Source: Skermanella mucosa
Lineage (GTDB): Bacteria > Pseudomonadota > Alphaproteobacteria > Azospirillales > Azospirillaceae
Assembly (NCBI RefSeq): GCF_016765655.2
Contig: NZ_CP086106.1
Location: forward strand, 669,501 to 733,500
DNA: 64,000 nucleotides
Reading direction: 5' to 3'
Shown here: one piece after another, positions 28,279-37,494 of the stretch
Numbering within the stretch: position 1 is the stretch's first letter
How the letters are laid out: each line of letters begins with the position of its first letter
Notes under the pieces: model-generated
Database searches by the model: none
What the model saw: the letters and a program-made list of their open reading frames with translations, nothing else
What the model was told of the DNA's origin: nothing
Position numbers and translations under genes: made by a program

Positions 28279-30415
28279 GGAGCCTGTTCCTGAGCTCGGG
28301 TGTCAGGGGGATGACCCGCTCGACGCCCGCGTCCATCGCGCGCAGCAGCCGGGCCTGTCCCAGGTTTCCCCACTCGGCGGTCGGTGCCATGGCGATGCCC
28401 GTGAACCACAGGGCGACGGGATCGTCGGGGTTGCGCAGCAGCAGTTCGTTGCCGACCCGGATCGCGACAGGGCCGTTGTTCGACGTCACCAGCAGGTCGA
28501 GGAAAGGAACGGCAAGGTCGACCCGGTCGGGCAGCTGGTCGAGCAGGGCGAACAGCTTCTGGCTCCAGCCGGGGACCTCCCACTCGCGCAGGCGGTCGAG
28601 TCGGGGATCGCCCATCTTGGTCGCCAGCTCGTCGCGCATGATCAGCGTCAGCGACTTCAGCCGGATGCTCGACGGCAGGTCTGCGGCGTGGCGGTCGACC
28701 GCCCGAAGCAGGGTTTCGAACCAGAAGACCTCGCTTTCCGTCAGCGGTTGCCCGTTCTGACCTTTCGCGGCGAGTTCGTGCGTCAGGTCCAGCGCGATCC
28801 ACCACAGGTGCGAGCCGCCCTGCCCGTGATCCCACAGCAGGATCGGCGGCGTGTCCGGCGACGGCGGCCGGCCGGACCTGATCACCGCGAGCAGCCGTTC
28901 CGAGTCTGCGGCTACCCGGACCGCGAGGACCGATCCGGCGGCGAGCGTCACGGCGACGATCAGCGCGATGCCGGTAGCCAGGTGGCGCGGGGTCCCGGTG
29001 CCGACAGGGCTCCGGCGCCGCCTCACGCCACCCGCGGTCGCGGCGAAGGCGACCGCCTGGAACGGAACCGCGACCGGCAAGGTGAACCAGGCCGCCAGAA
29101 GTCCGGCGATCGCCACCCAGACGGCGCACAGCAGCGCGCGGGACCGGCGGCGGGCGCACAGGATCGCCGTGACCGGCAGGGCTGCCATCAGGATGCCGCC
29201 GGGCAGTCCCGCCGACAGGATCGCCTCCAGATAGGTGTTGTGGGTATGGAAGGCTCCGCCGCCGGTGCTTCCCAAGGACTGCTGCCAGGTCTCGGTGACC
29301 GCGCGGACGTCGCGCACCCGGTGCAGGAAGCTGTAGAGGACGTCGTTGAACGAGCCCCAGCCGGCGCCGTGCACCAGCAGCATCGGGTCGGACCGGAGCG
29401 CCTCGAGCGCCACCAGGATCATCTCGGTGCGCGACAGGGGCGATTCGAGTCCCTTGGCGGTGCCGAGCCAGTACATTCCCGCCGGGACCGCCACGGTCAG
29501 GCCCAGTGCCGTTGCGACGGCCAGGGCGCGCCAGGTGCGTCCGGTCCCGATCGCCTGGGCCAGGATCAGCATGGCGGGAATCGCCGCCGCCGCGATGCCG
29601 ATCGCGGTCTTGTTCTGCGACGTCGCGACGATCGCGCCGCCAAGCGCCAGGGCGGCCGCCATCCGCAGAGGGCCGGGGCCGGATGACGCGCGGCCGGCGA
29701 CCCGCTCGAGTCGGCGGGCCAGCGGCGCCGGCCACCGGAGGCTCTTGTCGCTCGCGACGATGGCCATCACGGACAGGCCCAGGAGCGCCGCGAACTCCGG
29801 CCAGACCACCGGGCGCCAGGGAGAGCCGATCGGCTCGCCGACATTGAGGACCAGCAGGGTGACGCCGGAGACCGCCGCCGAGCCGACGATGGCTTGGCGG
29901 ACCCGCCGGCGCTGCCACAGCGCGAGCGTCAGCGCCGTCAGGACGGCGAGGGACGCGTACCAAAGTACCCCTTCGCCGGTCTGCGGCGGTCCCATGGCCG
30001 ACCGCACCGGGAGCGGAGCCGCCAGCGACGCCGCGGCCGACCAGAGCGCCAGCGCCGAGGTCGCCAGGGTCAGGGGATGGGTGAGGGCGGCTGTCACCGG
30101 GTAGCGCAGGGCGGCCATCAGCGCGAGGCATAGTGTCGCGGCGGCCGCACAGGCGAACAGCGCCGCGACGACCGGTTCCGACTGGTACCACACGCCGAAC
30201 GCGAACGGTTTCAGCGCGGGCACGAAGATGAAGAACGACGCCGACACGATCGCTCCGCCCGTGGCTGTCAGCCAGGATGGCGCAGCACTGGCGGATCGTT
30301 CCGCCGATACCGCGGCGGGGCTCACGGTCGAAGGCCCGTCCGATACGGGGGAGTTGGCTGGCACCCGGATTATCCTCTCAGCGACCCGTCCAGGGCCTTT
30401 CATGACGCGGCCCAT
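28259..30415 (-). CDS. O-antigen ligase-like membrane protein with long C-terminal soluble tail
   Basis: This 718-residue protein has about eleven hydrophobic segments up to residue about 505. A periplasmic loop contains G-A-G-W-G-S-F-N-D and G-G-A-F-H-T-H-N-T-Y-L-E, the His-x-His-Asn pattern of the Wzy_C superfamily. Residues about 510-718 are soluble, helical and end with L-L-L-R-N-P-D-D-P-V-A-L-W, which resembles a tetratricopeptide-like segment. Members ligate or polymerise glycans, and a related type is used for protein O-glycosylation (PglL). With two ligase-like proteins in the window, this larger one may handle a different polymer or acceptor. It heads the minus-strand operon; ATG 30403 is an alternative start. 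Confidence 0.76.
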   Translation of the reverse strand: MGRVMKGPGRVAERIIRVPANSPVSDGPSTVSPAAVSAERSASAAPSWLTATGGAIVSASFFIFVPALKPFAFGVWYQSEPVVAALFACAAAATLCLALMAALRYPVTAALTHPLTLATSALALWSAAASLAAPLPVRSAMGPPQTGEGVLWYASLAVLTALTLALWQRRRVRQAIVGSAAVSGVTLLVLNVGEPIGSPWRPVVWPEFAALLGLSVMAIVASDKSLRWPAPLARRLERVAGRASSGPGPLRMAAALALGGAIVATSQNKTAIGIAAAAIPAMLILAQAIGTGRTWRALAVATALGLTVAVPAGMYWLGTAKGLESPLSRTEMILVALEALRSDPMLLVHGAGWGSFNDVLYSFLHRVRDVRAVTETWQQSLGSTGGGAFHTHNTYLEAILSAGLPGGILMAALPVTAILCARRRSRALLCAVWVAIAGLLAAWFTLPVAVPFQAVAFAATAGGVRRRRSPVGTGTPRHLATGIALIVAVTLAAGSVLAVRVAADSERLLAVIRSGRPPSPDTPPILLWDHGQGGSHLWWIALDLTHELAAKGQNGQPLTESEVFWFETLLRAVDRHAADLPSSIRLKSLTLIMRDELATKMGDPRLDRLREWEVPGWSQKLFALLDQLPDRVDLAVPFLDLLVTSNNGPVAIRVGNELLLRNPDDPVALWFTGIAMAPTAEWGNLGQARLLRAMDAGVERVIPLTPELRNRLHELRRD

Positions 30416-30785
30416 GCCGCCGACGCGGGGCGGTGCTCGGCCCCCCCGGCCGCCGTCCCGGATTGGGTCCCGACCAGGTCCGGCAGGCTCCCGCGGAGGC
30501 CGCTTCGGCGATCGCCACTATCGAGGCGAGTATTTAATGTTGCCTTAACGCTGATTTATTCCAATCGAAGGGTCGGGCACATGGGATGGGGGCCATTCCG
30601 GGGTGTGCATATCCTGATAATCACTGCCGAGGTGTGTCTTCACGGCCATATACCCGAACACGACCATTGCGACGCACGTGATGCGATTATCGGTACTTGA
30701 TCCTTCTCCGAAGATTGTTTACTCATGATGGTACGCAGTTCGAAATTTGCAGAACTTTGCCGCATTCGCCGCAGGGGGCACATTT
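30416..30785. other. Divergent intergenic region upstream of the autotransporter
   Basis: This 370-nt gap is A/T-rich after 30520 and should contain promoters for the autotransporter (right) and the ligase-like operon (left). AGGGGG lies 7-8 nt before the ATG at 30786. No clear sigma-70 pair, operator or small gene was recognised. Confidence 0.4.
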
Positions 30786-33365
30786 ATGTTGATCAATAGA
30801 CGTCGTAGGCAGCAGGCGGTACTGCTTGCAACCACATCGGTATTCGCGTTCAGCGCAGTATTCTCGGGCGCCGGCAGCGCCTACGCTCAGGCCCAGTCCG
30901 TCACGGCGGTCGCGACGGTCAGGACGACCTCCACCGTCGCCGCGTCCGAAACAGTCGTCGGAACGGCGGACAAGCCCGTGGCGATCGAACTGATCGGCGG
31001 CGGCACGGTCGAGAACCGGGGCACGATCCGCGGCTTCGCGAACAGCTCCGCCATCGTCGTCACCGGCGTCGCCTCCGCCGCGACCAAGATCGACAACTAC
31101 GGCACGATCGAGGCGAGCAAGGACCCCGGCAACACGGCGCGAAACGTCGCCGCGATCTATCTCGCCAGCCGGGCTGACATCATCAACCGCCCGACGGGCG
31201 TGATCCGGGGCACGGGCGGTGCCGACGGCATCATCGTCGCGACCGACGTCGCCAACGGGGACACCGGCGGGTCGACGATCACCAACGAAGGCCTGATCTC
31301 CAGCGACAGCGGCAACGCGATCTCCGTCTACGGGGCGATGCGCAGCATCACCAACAGCGGCACGATCATCTCCCAGACCGGCACCGCCATCTATCTCGGC
31401 GCGAACGGCTCGATCTCCGACGGGATCACCAACAGCGGCACGATCCAGGGCGGTCCGGACGACGGTTCCGGCAAGGCGATCGACGCCTCGCTCAGCTCGG
31501 CCGGCCTGACGGTCATCAACTCCGGCAAGATCGTCGGCCAGGTCCTTTTCGGGTCGGGCAACGACGAGTTGCGCCTGCTCGGCGGCAGCATCACCGGCAA
31601 CGTCAGCGGCGGCGCCGGCACCAACACCGTGAACGCGGTGAGCGGCACCTCCACGCTCAACGGCAGCATCTCGGGCTTCAGCGCCTTCACCATCGCCTCG
31701 GGCGCCAAGGTCAACCAGAACGGCTCCATCGCCGCGACCACGGTGACCAACTCCGGCACCCTGGATGTCGGAAGCGCCACCCGCACCATCACCGGCAACT
31801 ACGTCCAGACATCGACCGGCACCCTGGCCGTCACGATCACCGACGCCGCCCAGGGCCAGCTCTCGGTCAGCGGAACGGCCAGCGTGGACGGCAAGGTCGC
31901 GCCGAACACCGGGTCGCGGACCGCCACGGTGGCTCCCGGCACGTCCCTGACGGTCCTCGAGTCGACCGGCACGCTGACCCTCGCGTCGACCGCCGGCATC
32001 GACAACACCAACGCGATCGAAAAGTTCGTACTGTCCCAATCGGGCAACCAGCTCCGGATCACCCGCGAGGCCGGTATCTCTCCCGACGCGCCGGTCCAGA
32101 AGGCGATCAACGCGATCAAGACCGGCACGGTCTCGACCGGCGGCAACGCTTCGGTCGCGACAACGACCGTCGCTCTCGAGTCGGCGCTGACCACGATCGT
32201 GGACCAGCCCGGCGGCTTGTCGCAGCGGATCACCACCGTGGGGTCGACGACCTCCCTCGGCAGCATCCTGTCGATCTTCCAGAGCTCGACCGTCACGATC
32301 AACGGCACCTCGGTCCAGCTGACCCAGACCCAGGTCAACGACATCGTCTCACAGTTCGTCAGGGAACTGACGCCTGACTTCAGCATCTCCGCCACGGGCG
32401 CCACCGTCACCAACGCGATCAGCGCTGCGTCCACGACGACGGTCAGCACCCGTATCGCGTCCATGCGCGGAGCGGACAGCCAGACCGGCATGGCCGCCGG
32501 TGACATGGTCGGCCGCGGCATCGAGATGTGGGCCCAGCCCTACCTGTCCACCTTCACGCAGGATCTGAAGGACGGCGTTTCCGGCTTCCAGGCCGACAGC
32601 CGCGGCCTGACGATCGGTGCGGATACGGTGGTCGCCGACAACCTGCGCGTCGGCCTGGCGGTCGGCTATGCGAACACCGACATCGACGGCAAGGACGCTT
32701 CCGTCGGCGATACTTCGGATATCGACAGCTACCAGGCGACGCTGTACGCCAGCTACAGCCCGGCTCCGTGGTTCGTGGACTTCCAGCTGGGCTACGGCTT
32801 CAACAAGAACGACCAGACCCGCAAGTTCAACGTCACCCAGGCCTCCAGCGGCTTCTCGACGATCGAGAACCTGACGGCGGACTTCGACTCCTCCGCCTAC
32901 CGGGCCCGCGTCGGCGGCGGCATGACGACGAACCTCAACGGCTTCGAACTGACGCCCAACCTGTTCCTGCAGTACACCTACTCCGATACCGACTCCTACC
33001 AGGAGACGGGGTCGAACGGTGTGTCGATGGCTTCCTCCGACAACACGTCGTTCCAGGCCGGCATCGGCTTGCGGATCGCCTATCCCGTGGCGATCGAAGG
33101 CGGGCGCCTGATCCCCGAACTGCGCATCGGTTACACGCGTGAGTTCAACGACGACGCTCCGTCCAACAACTTCACCATGGTCAACCTTCCCGAGCTCGCC
33201 TCGACCATCAAGGGGGCCAAGCCGAGCCAGGACATCTACAATGTCGGCGTCGGCCTGACCTTCCTGTCGAACGACAAGCTGACCATCTCCGGCAACTACG
33301 ACTATCAGGGCACCGACTCGAGCGACGGCCACGTCGGTTACCTGCGCCTCCGCTACAAGTTCTGA
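30786..33365 (+). CDS. Autotransporter (type Va) outer-membrane protein
   Basis: This 859-residue protein has a signal peptide (R-R-R-R-Q-Q, hydrophobic core, A-Y-A|Q-A-Q at residue 34). The passenger (about 35-460) is rich in Asn/Ser/Gly/Thr, with repeats of I-T-N-S-G-T-I type, the signature of a right-handed beta-helix. A linker (about 460-575) precedes a C-terminal 12-strand barrel domain (about 576-859). The barrel contains R-G-I-E-M-W-A-Q-P-Y, ends Y-L-R-L-R-Y-K-F, and has the terminal Phe recognised by the Bam machinery. The passenger is displayed or released at the surface; its target is unknown. I chose the ATG at 30786 because it follows AGGGGG and gives a proper signal peptide. A stem-loop terminator follows. 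Confidence 0.92.
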   Translation: MLINRRRRQQAVLLATTSVFAFSAVFSGAGSAYAQAQSVTAVATVRTTSTVAASETVVGTADKPVAIELIGGGTVENRGTIRGFANSSAIVVTGVASAATKIDNYGTIEASKDPGNTARNVAAIYLASRADIINRPTGVIRGTGGADGIIVATDVANGDTGGSTITNEGLISSDSGNAISVYGAMRSITNSGTIISQTGTAIYLGANGSISDGITNSGTIQGGPDDGSGKAIDASLSSAGLTVINSGKIVGQVLFGSGNDELRLLGGSITGNVSGGAGTNTVNAVSGTSTLNGSISGFSAFTIASGAKVNQNGSIAATTVTNSGTLDVGSATRTITGNYVQTSTGTLAVTITDAAQGQLSVSGTASVDGKVAPNTGSRTATVAPGTSLTVLESTGTLTLASTAGIDNTNAIEKFVLSQSGNQLRITREAGISPDAPVQKAINAIKTGTVSTGGNASVATTTVALESALTTIVDQPGGLSQRITTVGSTTSLGSILSIFQSSTVTINGTSVQLTQTQVNDIVSQFVRELTPDFSISATGATVTNAISAASTTTVSTRIASMRGADSQTGMAAGDMVGRGIEMWAQPYLSTFTQDLKDGVSGFQADSRGLTIGADTVVADNLRVGLAVGYANTDIDGKDASVGDTSDIDSYQATLYASYSPAPWFVDFQLGYGFNKNDQTRKFNVTQASSGFSTIENLTADFDSSAYRARVGGGMTTNLNGFELTPNLFLQYTYSDTDSYQETGSNGVSMASSDNTSFQAGIGLRIAYPVAIEGGRLIPELRIGYTREFNDDAPSNNFTMVNLPELASTIKGAKPSQDIYNVGVGLTFLSNDKLTISGNYDYQGTDSSDGHVGYLRLRYKF

Positions 33366-33390
33366 TGCGGACGCTCGTCTGAGCAGCGGC

Positions 33391-33428
33391 AGGGGCTCCA
33401 TCCTCCGGGATGGAGCCCCTGTTGTTTT
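33391..33428 (+). terminator. Rho-independent terminator after the autotransporter gene
   Basis: AGGGGCTCCATCC (33391-33403), a TCCG-type loop and GGATGGAGCCCCT (to 33420) form a perfect stem, followed by GTTGTTTTGT. It lies 25 nt after the autotransporter stop and just before the repeat-protein gene, so the two are probably separate transcripts or partly read through. Confidence 0.88.
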
Positions 33429-33455
33429 GTGCGCCAGCCTAGAAGTGATGGACCC

Positions 33456-35834
33456 ATGAACAGGATCAGGTCCGATGGGGCCGGAGCGCTCGTCCTGTTC
33501 TCCGGCGCGATACGGTTGGGAGCGCTGGCCGCCTCCCTCTTGCTGCCACTCCATGCCGCCGCGCTGGCCTGGGACGAGGCGGCGTCGCACGCGCGCCTGG
33601 AACGGGCCGCGATCGCGAAGGCCGCCGGCATCGAAGCGCTTCTCGTCCCGGCCAATCTTCTTGAAACCGAAGCGTTCGACCTTCCCGACGGGGTCCAACC
33701 CCTCCTGACGGAGCTGCTTCGAAAGCCGGTCGAGACCGCGACCGGGGGGACCCAGCTCGCCGACCGGGTCGTCCGGGAACTGGGTCTGGAGAAAGCAGCG
33801 GACATGCTCCGGTCGTGGGGCCGTCGCGACGCCGCCGAATCCGGGCAGACAGCCCTCCGGGATCGCCTCGCGGACTATGGGCGGACCGTGGCGGACCTGC
33901 TGGCGGAGCTTCCCCAAGCTCCCGCCTGCTGCGACGTCCCTGCCATCCTTGCCGATCTCCGCGCCGGCGGACCGGGCGCCGCCACCCTGGCGGCCGTGGG
34001 AGGTTCCGCGGCCGGGGATGCCGCCCGGCGACTAGCCCCCCGATTCGCCGCCGTCCTGGAGGCGCTGGTCGGCGACATGGCCGGGCTGGCCGTCTGGGGC
34101 GACGGCTTCGTCCAGGACGGGTCCGGGGGACGGATCCTGATCGGCGGAACCGGTGACGACCGCCACCGGATCGAACCCGGCACGATCCTGGTCGTCGATC
34201 CCGGCGGCAACGACAGCTACGAATTCGCCGGCCCGGTGGCGGGCGATCGAATGACGGGCGGCCAGTTGACGGTCGTCGACCTCAAGGGCGACGATCGCTA
34301 TCTCGGAGATCCCCTCGCGATCCGGTCGTTCGTCGCCCTCGCGGACCTCGGCGGCGACGACATCCACGAGGGCGGTACGGGGACCCAGGCCGCCGCCCTC
34401 GGGGGTGTTGCGGTCCTGATCGACCGCGCCGGAAACGACCGCTACGTCGCGGAAACCTTCGGGCAGGCCGCCGCCGCCCTCGGGGTCGCCGTTCTGATCG
34501 ACGGGGCGGGGGACGACTCGCGCGGGATCGGCGAGCGCGGGCAGGGGTTCGGCCAGGCCCAGGGTATGGCGACCGGGATCAGGGCCAGCCACGGGGGCGG
34601 TATCGGCGTCCTGCGGGACGACTCGGGGGACGACACCTACGTGCTGGAGATGTTCGGGCAGGGTGCCGGCTATTTCACCGGGATCGGCGTGCTGGCGGAC
34701 GGGGCGGGGAACGACCGCTACGAGGGAGTCCGCTATGTCCAGGGCGCCGGGGTCCATGGCGGGATCGGACTGCTGGCGGACCGGGGCGGGGACGACGCCT
34801 ATGTCGCGCGCCACGGCGTCGGGCAAGGCATGGGCCTGGACATGGCGCTGGGCGCTCTCCAGGACGATGGCGGCGGCGACGCCTACGAGGCCGGCAGCCT
34901 GGCCCAGGGGGCTGGAACGGCGAACGGCATCGGGGTCCTGCTGGACGGCGGGGATGCGGACAGCTTCTCCCTTGCCGCCGAGGGCTGGGGGCGCGATCAT
35001 GCCGCGCGCGGCCTGCCCGGGGTCTCGTTCCTGGTCGGCGCCGGTCCGGAAGACCGCTTCCTGAGGAACGGCGAGGCCGTGGGGGTCGACCTGGATCGTC
35101 CCGACGGCCCGGCCGGCGGTCCACCTTATCGAATCGACCCACCCGGCGACTATGCCTGTCCCGCGGACGCACCTCCGGCTCCGGTGCCGGATGTCGGGGG
35201 GAACCTAACGGAGCTGATCCGGCGCAGCGCTCCGATGCAGGGTGACGGGGCTGAAGCGCTGGCGGCGTGGGCCGCGCTGGGCGGGCTGCTTCCCGGCGGG
35301 ATGCCGGCCCTGCTCCGGGCGGTGCCCGACCGCGACTTCGCGACCGGCTTCGCCCTGCTTCAGGCGGTTCGCTGCCACCTGCTGGACGCCGGCCCCGAAT
35401 CCCGGGCGGCGGTCTGGGCCGGGGTGCTGGAAGACCTGGATGCCCGCCGCCCCGTCGGCCAGCCGTGGCTTCACGCCCGCCTCGCCGGTCTCTCCAGGCC
35501 CGCCGAAAGCGAATCGGGCCGGGCGGTCATCGATCGGCTTGCGGCGCATCCGGCCTGCTCGGCCCGGGTCGGCGCCGTGGAACTGGCGGGCGGTGCCGTA
35601 AGGGCGGACTCGGCGCCGCCGGCGTGGCTGGCGGACTTCCTTTCCGGCATGCTCGGCGACCTGCTGGGGCAGTCCCCCGGGGATCGTTGCCTGCGGCTCG
35701 CCGCCGCGCTCCTGCGCCTTGCCGACCGAATCGGCGACCCCACCCTGGCCGGGCGCGTCGCGGAACTGGTCGCGGTCCTGCCGCCCTTCCTGGCCGACCC
35801 CGCGATCCGCTCCTCCCTTCGGCCGCCGCCCTGA
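33456..35834 (+). CDS. Secreted repeat protein with about 11 copies of a G-D-D-x-Y unit
   Basis: I do not recognise a named family. The 792-residue product has a signal peptide ending near A-A-L-A. An N-terminal alpha-helical domain (about 35-220) contains a C-C pair (A-C-C-D). Residues about 224-534 hold some 11 imperfect repeats of 24-30 residues. Each has a strand (G-I-G-V-L-x-D), a turn G-N/D-D-x-Y, then a Q-G-A-G or G-Q-A-A segment. This suggests a stacked beta-roll or beta-helix whose Asp-rich turns could bind calcium, unlike the 9-residue RTX nonapeptide. A helical C-terminal domain (about 540-792) resembles HEAT-like repeats. The ATG at 33456 was chosen because the upstream GTG lies inside a terminator. 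It is convergent with the sulfatase-like gene 10 nt away. Confidence 0.85.
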   Translation: MNRIRSDGAGALVLFSGAIRLGALAASLLLPLHAAALAWDEAASHARLERAAIAKAAGIEALLVPANLLETEAFDLPDGVQPLLTELLRKPVETATGGTQLADRVVRELGLEKAADMLRSWGRRDAAESGQTALRDRLADYGRTVADLLAELPQAPACCDVPAILADLRAGGPGAATLAAVGGSAAGDAARRLAPRFAAVLEALVGDMAGLAVWGDGFVQDGSGGRILIGGTGDDRHRIEPGTILVVDPGGNDSYEFAGPVAGDRMTGGQLTVVDLKGDDRYLGDPLAIRSFVALADLGGDDIHEGGTGTQAAALGGVAVLIDRAGNDRYVAETFGQAAAALGVAVLIDGAGDDSRGIGERGQGFGQAQGMATGIRASHGGGIGVLRDDSGDDTYVLEMFGQGAGYFTGIGVLADGAGNDRYEGVRYVQGAGVHGGIGLLADRGGDDAYVARHGVGQGMGLDMALGALQDDGGGDAYEAGSLAQGAGTANGIGVLLDGGDADSFSLAAEGWGRDHAARGLPGVSFLVGAGPEDRFLRNGEAVGVDLDRPDGPAGGPPYRIDPPGDYACPADAPPAPVPDVGGNLTELIRRSAPMQGDGAEALAAWAALGGLLPGGMPALLRAVPDRDFATGFALLQAVRCHLLDAGPESRAAVWAGVLEDLDARRPVGQPWLHARLAGLSRPAESESGRAVIDRLAAHPACSARVGAVELAGGAVRADSAPPAWLADFLSGMLGDLLGQSPGDRCLRLAAALLRLADRIGDPTLAGRVAELVAVLPPFLADPAIRSSLRPPP

Positions 35835-35844
35835 GGGGGCCTTC

Positions 35845-37494
35845 CTATGGAACGGGGGTCATGACCAGCCAGTCGCTCCACCGGTCGCCGCGGCCCGCCA
35901 GCCCGACGCGCATCCGGACCTTGCCGTAGGGCAGGATGAAGGTCTTCCAGTAGGCGGCGTCGACCGGCCCGAACTCCCGCACGGATCCCTTGACCTCCAG
36001 TTCCCCCTTCAGGCTGAGCAGGCCCTCGCCGGCCTCGTACTGGATGACATAGTCGGTCGCCGGGTCGCCGGCCCACTCCATGCGGAAGCCCCCGGACACC
36101 TGCTGGTGGGATACGGTCCCGCTGGCCGCCGGCACCCGCCAGACCGGCGCCGCGCCGTCGCCGCCGGGGTTCGCCGCCGCCGGCCTGACGATCCGGCGCG
36201 CCGCGAAGGCCGACTCGAGCGGCCCCGACAGCCGTTCCACGGTACCGGGATGCAGGGCGGCGACGTCGGCAAGCTCCCCGGGGTCCGAGCCCAGGTCATA
36301 GAGCCGGCGGGAAACCACCGCGCCGTCCCGATGGTCCAGGTGGAGCTTCCATCCGCCCTCGACGATGGCCGTGCGATAGTCGCGAATCGCGTCCGGGTCG
36401 GGTTCCTGGAAGCCGGCCCTGCTGGTCAGCGCCATCCAGGGGCGGTCCGGGGCGATCGGGTCGGCCAGAAGGTCGCGCCCGGCCAGGGGCAGTTCCGCCG
36501 CGATGCCCAGCCGACGCATCACCGTCGGCATGATGTCCAGATGGTCGGTCGGCGCTTCGACGACGCGCCCGCCCGGCTCGTTCCGCCCGCCGCCGGCCCC
36601 GGGCACCCAGAGGAACAGGGGGATGCGGGTCACCTCCTCATGGAGGTGCCCGTCATGGGTGGTCGAGGCATGGCCGACATGGCCGCGCTCCAGGTGCTCG
36701 TCGCCATGGTCGGCGGTCACCACCAGGATGGTGTCGCGGTCGAGACCGCTTGCCTTGAAAAAGCTCCAGAACCGGCCGAACCAGGCATCGAACTCCCGGT
36801 AGGTCCCCGCATGCAGAGCGGCGATAGCCGGCCGATCGGTCGGCTCGAAGGCGACCGTGCCGGTCCGGATGGTCGGCCGGGTCATCACGGCGTCCATGCG
36901 CTCCCGGGCGGCCTGGTCACCGGCGGGCAGCAAAGCCGCCAGATCCGGCATGAAGTCGGCGGATGGCCGGTAGGGCAGGTGGGTCGGCAGGTAGTGGTGC
37001 CACAGGACGAACGGCGTCGCGGCGCCGGCCTGGCGTTCCAGCCAGGGCACCGGTTCCTCCCCGGGTTCGATCGCCAGCCCCAGGCCGCGGAAGGTGTCGA
37101 TCTGCATGAAGCTCTGCAGCCCGGTCACCCGCCATCCCAAGTCCGACAGGGTTTCCAGCGGCACCTTCCACTCCGGCGGCACGGCTTGGCGCTGGGCATG
37201 GACTCCCTGCGCGAAGGGGTTGGTCCCGGTCAGCACGGAGATCACGTTGGGCGCCGTCCAGGCCGAGATGGTCCGGTGGCCGGTGAACCGGATTCCCGAT
37301 TCGGCGGCGGCGGCGAGCAGGTTCGGCGTGACGTCCGGCCGGACGAAGTCGGCGCGGAAACTCTCCACGGTCAGGATCACGACGTTCAGCCGCTTCGGCT
37401 GCCCATGGCGATGCCACGCGGCATAGCCGGCCAGTCCCAGCGCGAGGGCGAGGACGGCGGCGGCGAGGCTAATTGAAAACGAGCGGCGCGACAT
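35845..37494 (-). CDS. Sulfatase/alkaline phosphatase superfamily protein with Thr at the nucleophile position
   Basis: This 549-residue protein has a signal anchor (residues 5-26), so it is periplasmic or membrane-tethered. Residues about 36-385 are a sulfatase-type domain: V-V-I-L-T-V-E-S-F-R-A-D for metal binding, S-A-W-T80-A-P-N at the nucleophile, and T-A-D-H-G-D-E and H-V-G-H for the second metal set. Sulfatases need Cys or Ser for formylglycine; the Thr here fits LtaS/EptA-like phosphotransferases instead. A C-terminal beta domain (about 440-549) could bind sugars. It overlaps the VanZ-like gene upstream by 26 nt. A role in decorating or hydrolysing envelope glycans or lipids is inferred. 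Confidence 0.83.
   Translation of the reverse strand: MSRRSFSISLAAAVLALALGLAGYAAWHRHGQPKRLNVVILTVESFRADFVRPDVTPNLLAAAAESGIRFTGHRTISAWTAPNVISVLTGTNPFAQGVHAQRQAVPPEWKVPLETLSDLGWRVTGLQSFMQIDTFRGLGLAIEPGEEPVPWLERQAGAATPFVLWHHYLPTHLPYRPSADFMPDLAALLPAGDQAARERMDAVMTRPTIRTGTVAFEPTDRPAIAALHAGTYREFDAWFGRFWSFFKASGLDRDTILVVTADHGDEHLERGHVGHASTTHDGHLHEEVTRIPLFLWVPGAGGGRNEPGGRVVEAPTDHLDIMPTVMRRLGIAAELPLAGRDLLADPIAPDRPWMALTSRAGFQEPDPDAIRDYRTAIVEGGWKLHLDHRDGAVVSRRLYDLGSDPGELADVAALHPGTVERLSGPLESAFAARRIVRPAAANPGGDGAAPVWRVPAASGTVSHQQVSGGFRMEWAGDPATDYVIQYEAGEGLLSLKGELEVKGSVREFGPVDAAYWKTFILPYGKVRMRVGLAGRGDRWSDWLVMTPVP

Noticed and set aside
33456-35834. RTX toxin/adhesin call for the repeat protein
   Set aside because: The repeat period is 24-30 residues, not the 9-residue G-G-x-G-x-D-x-U-x, and there is an N-terminal signal peptide, not a C-terminal type I secretion signal.
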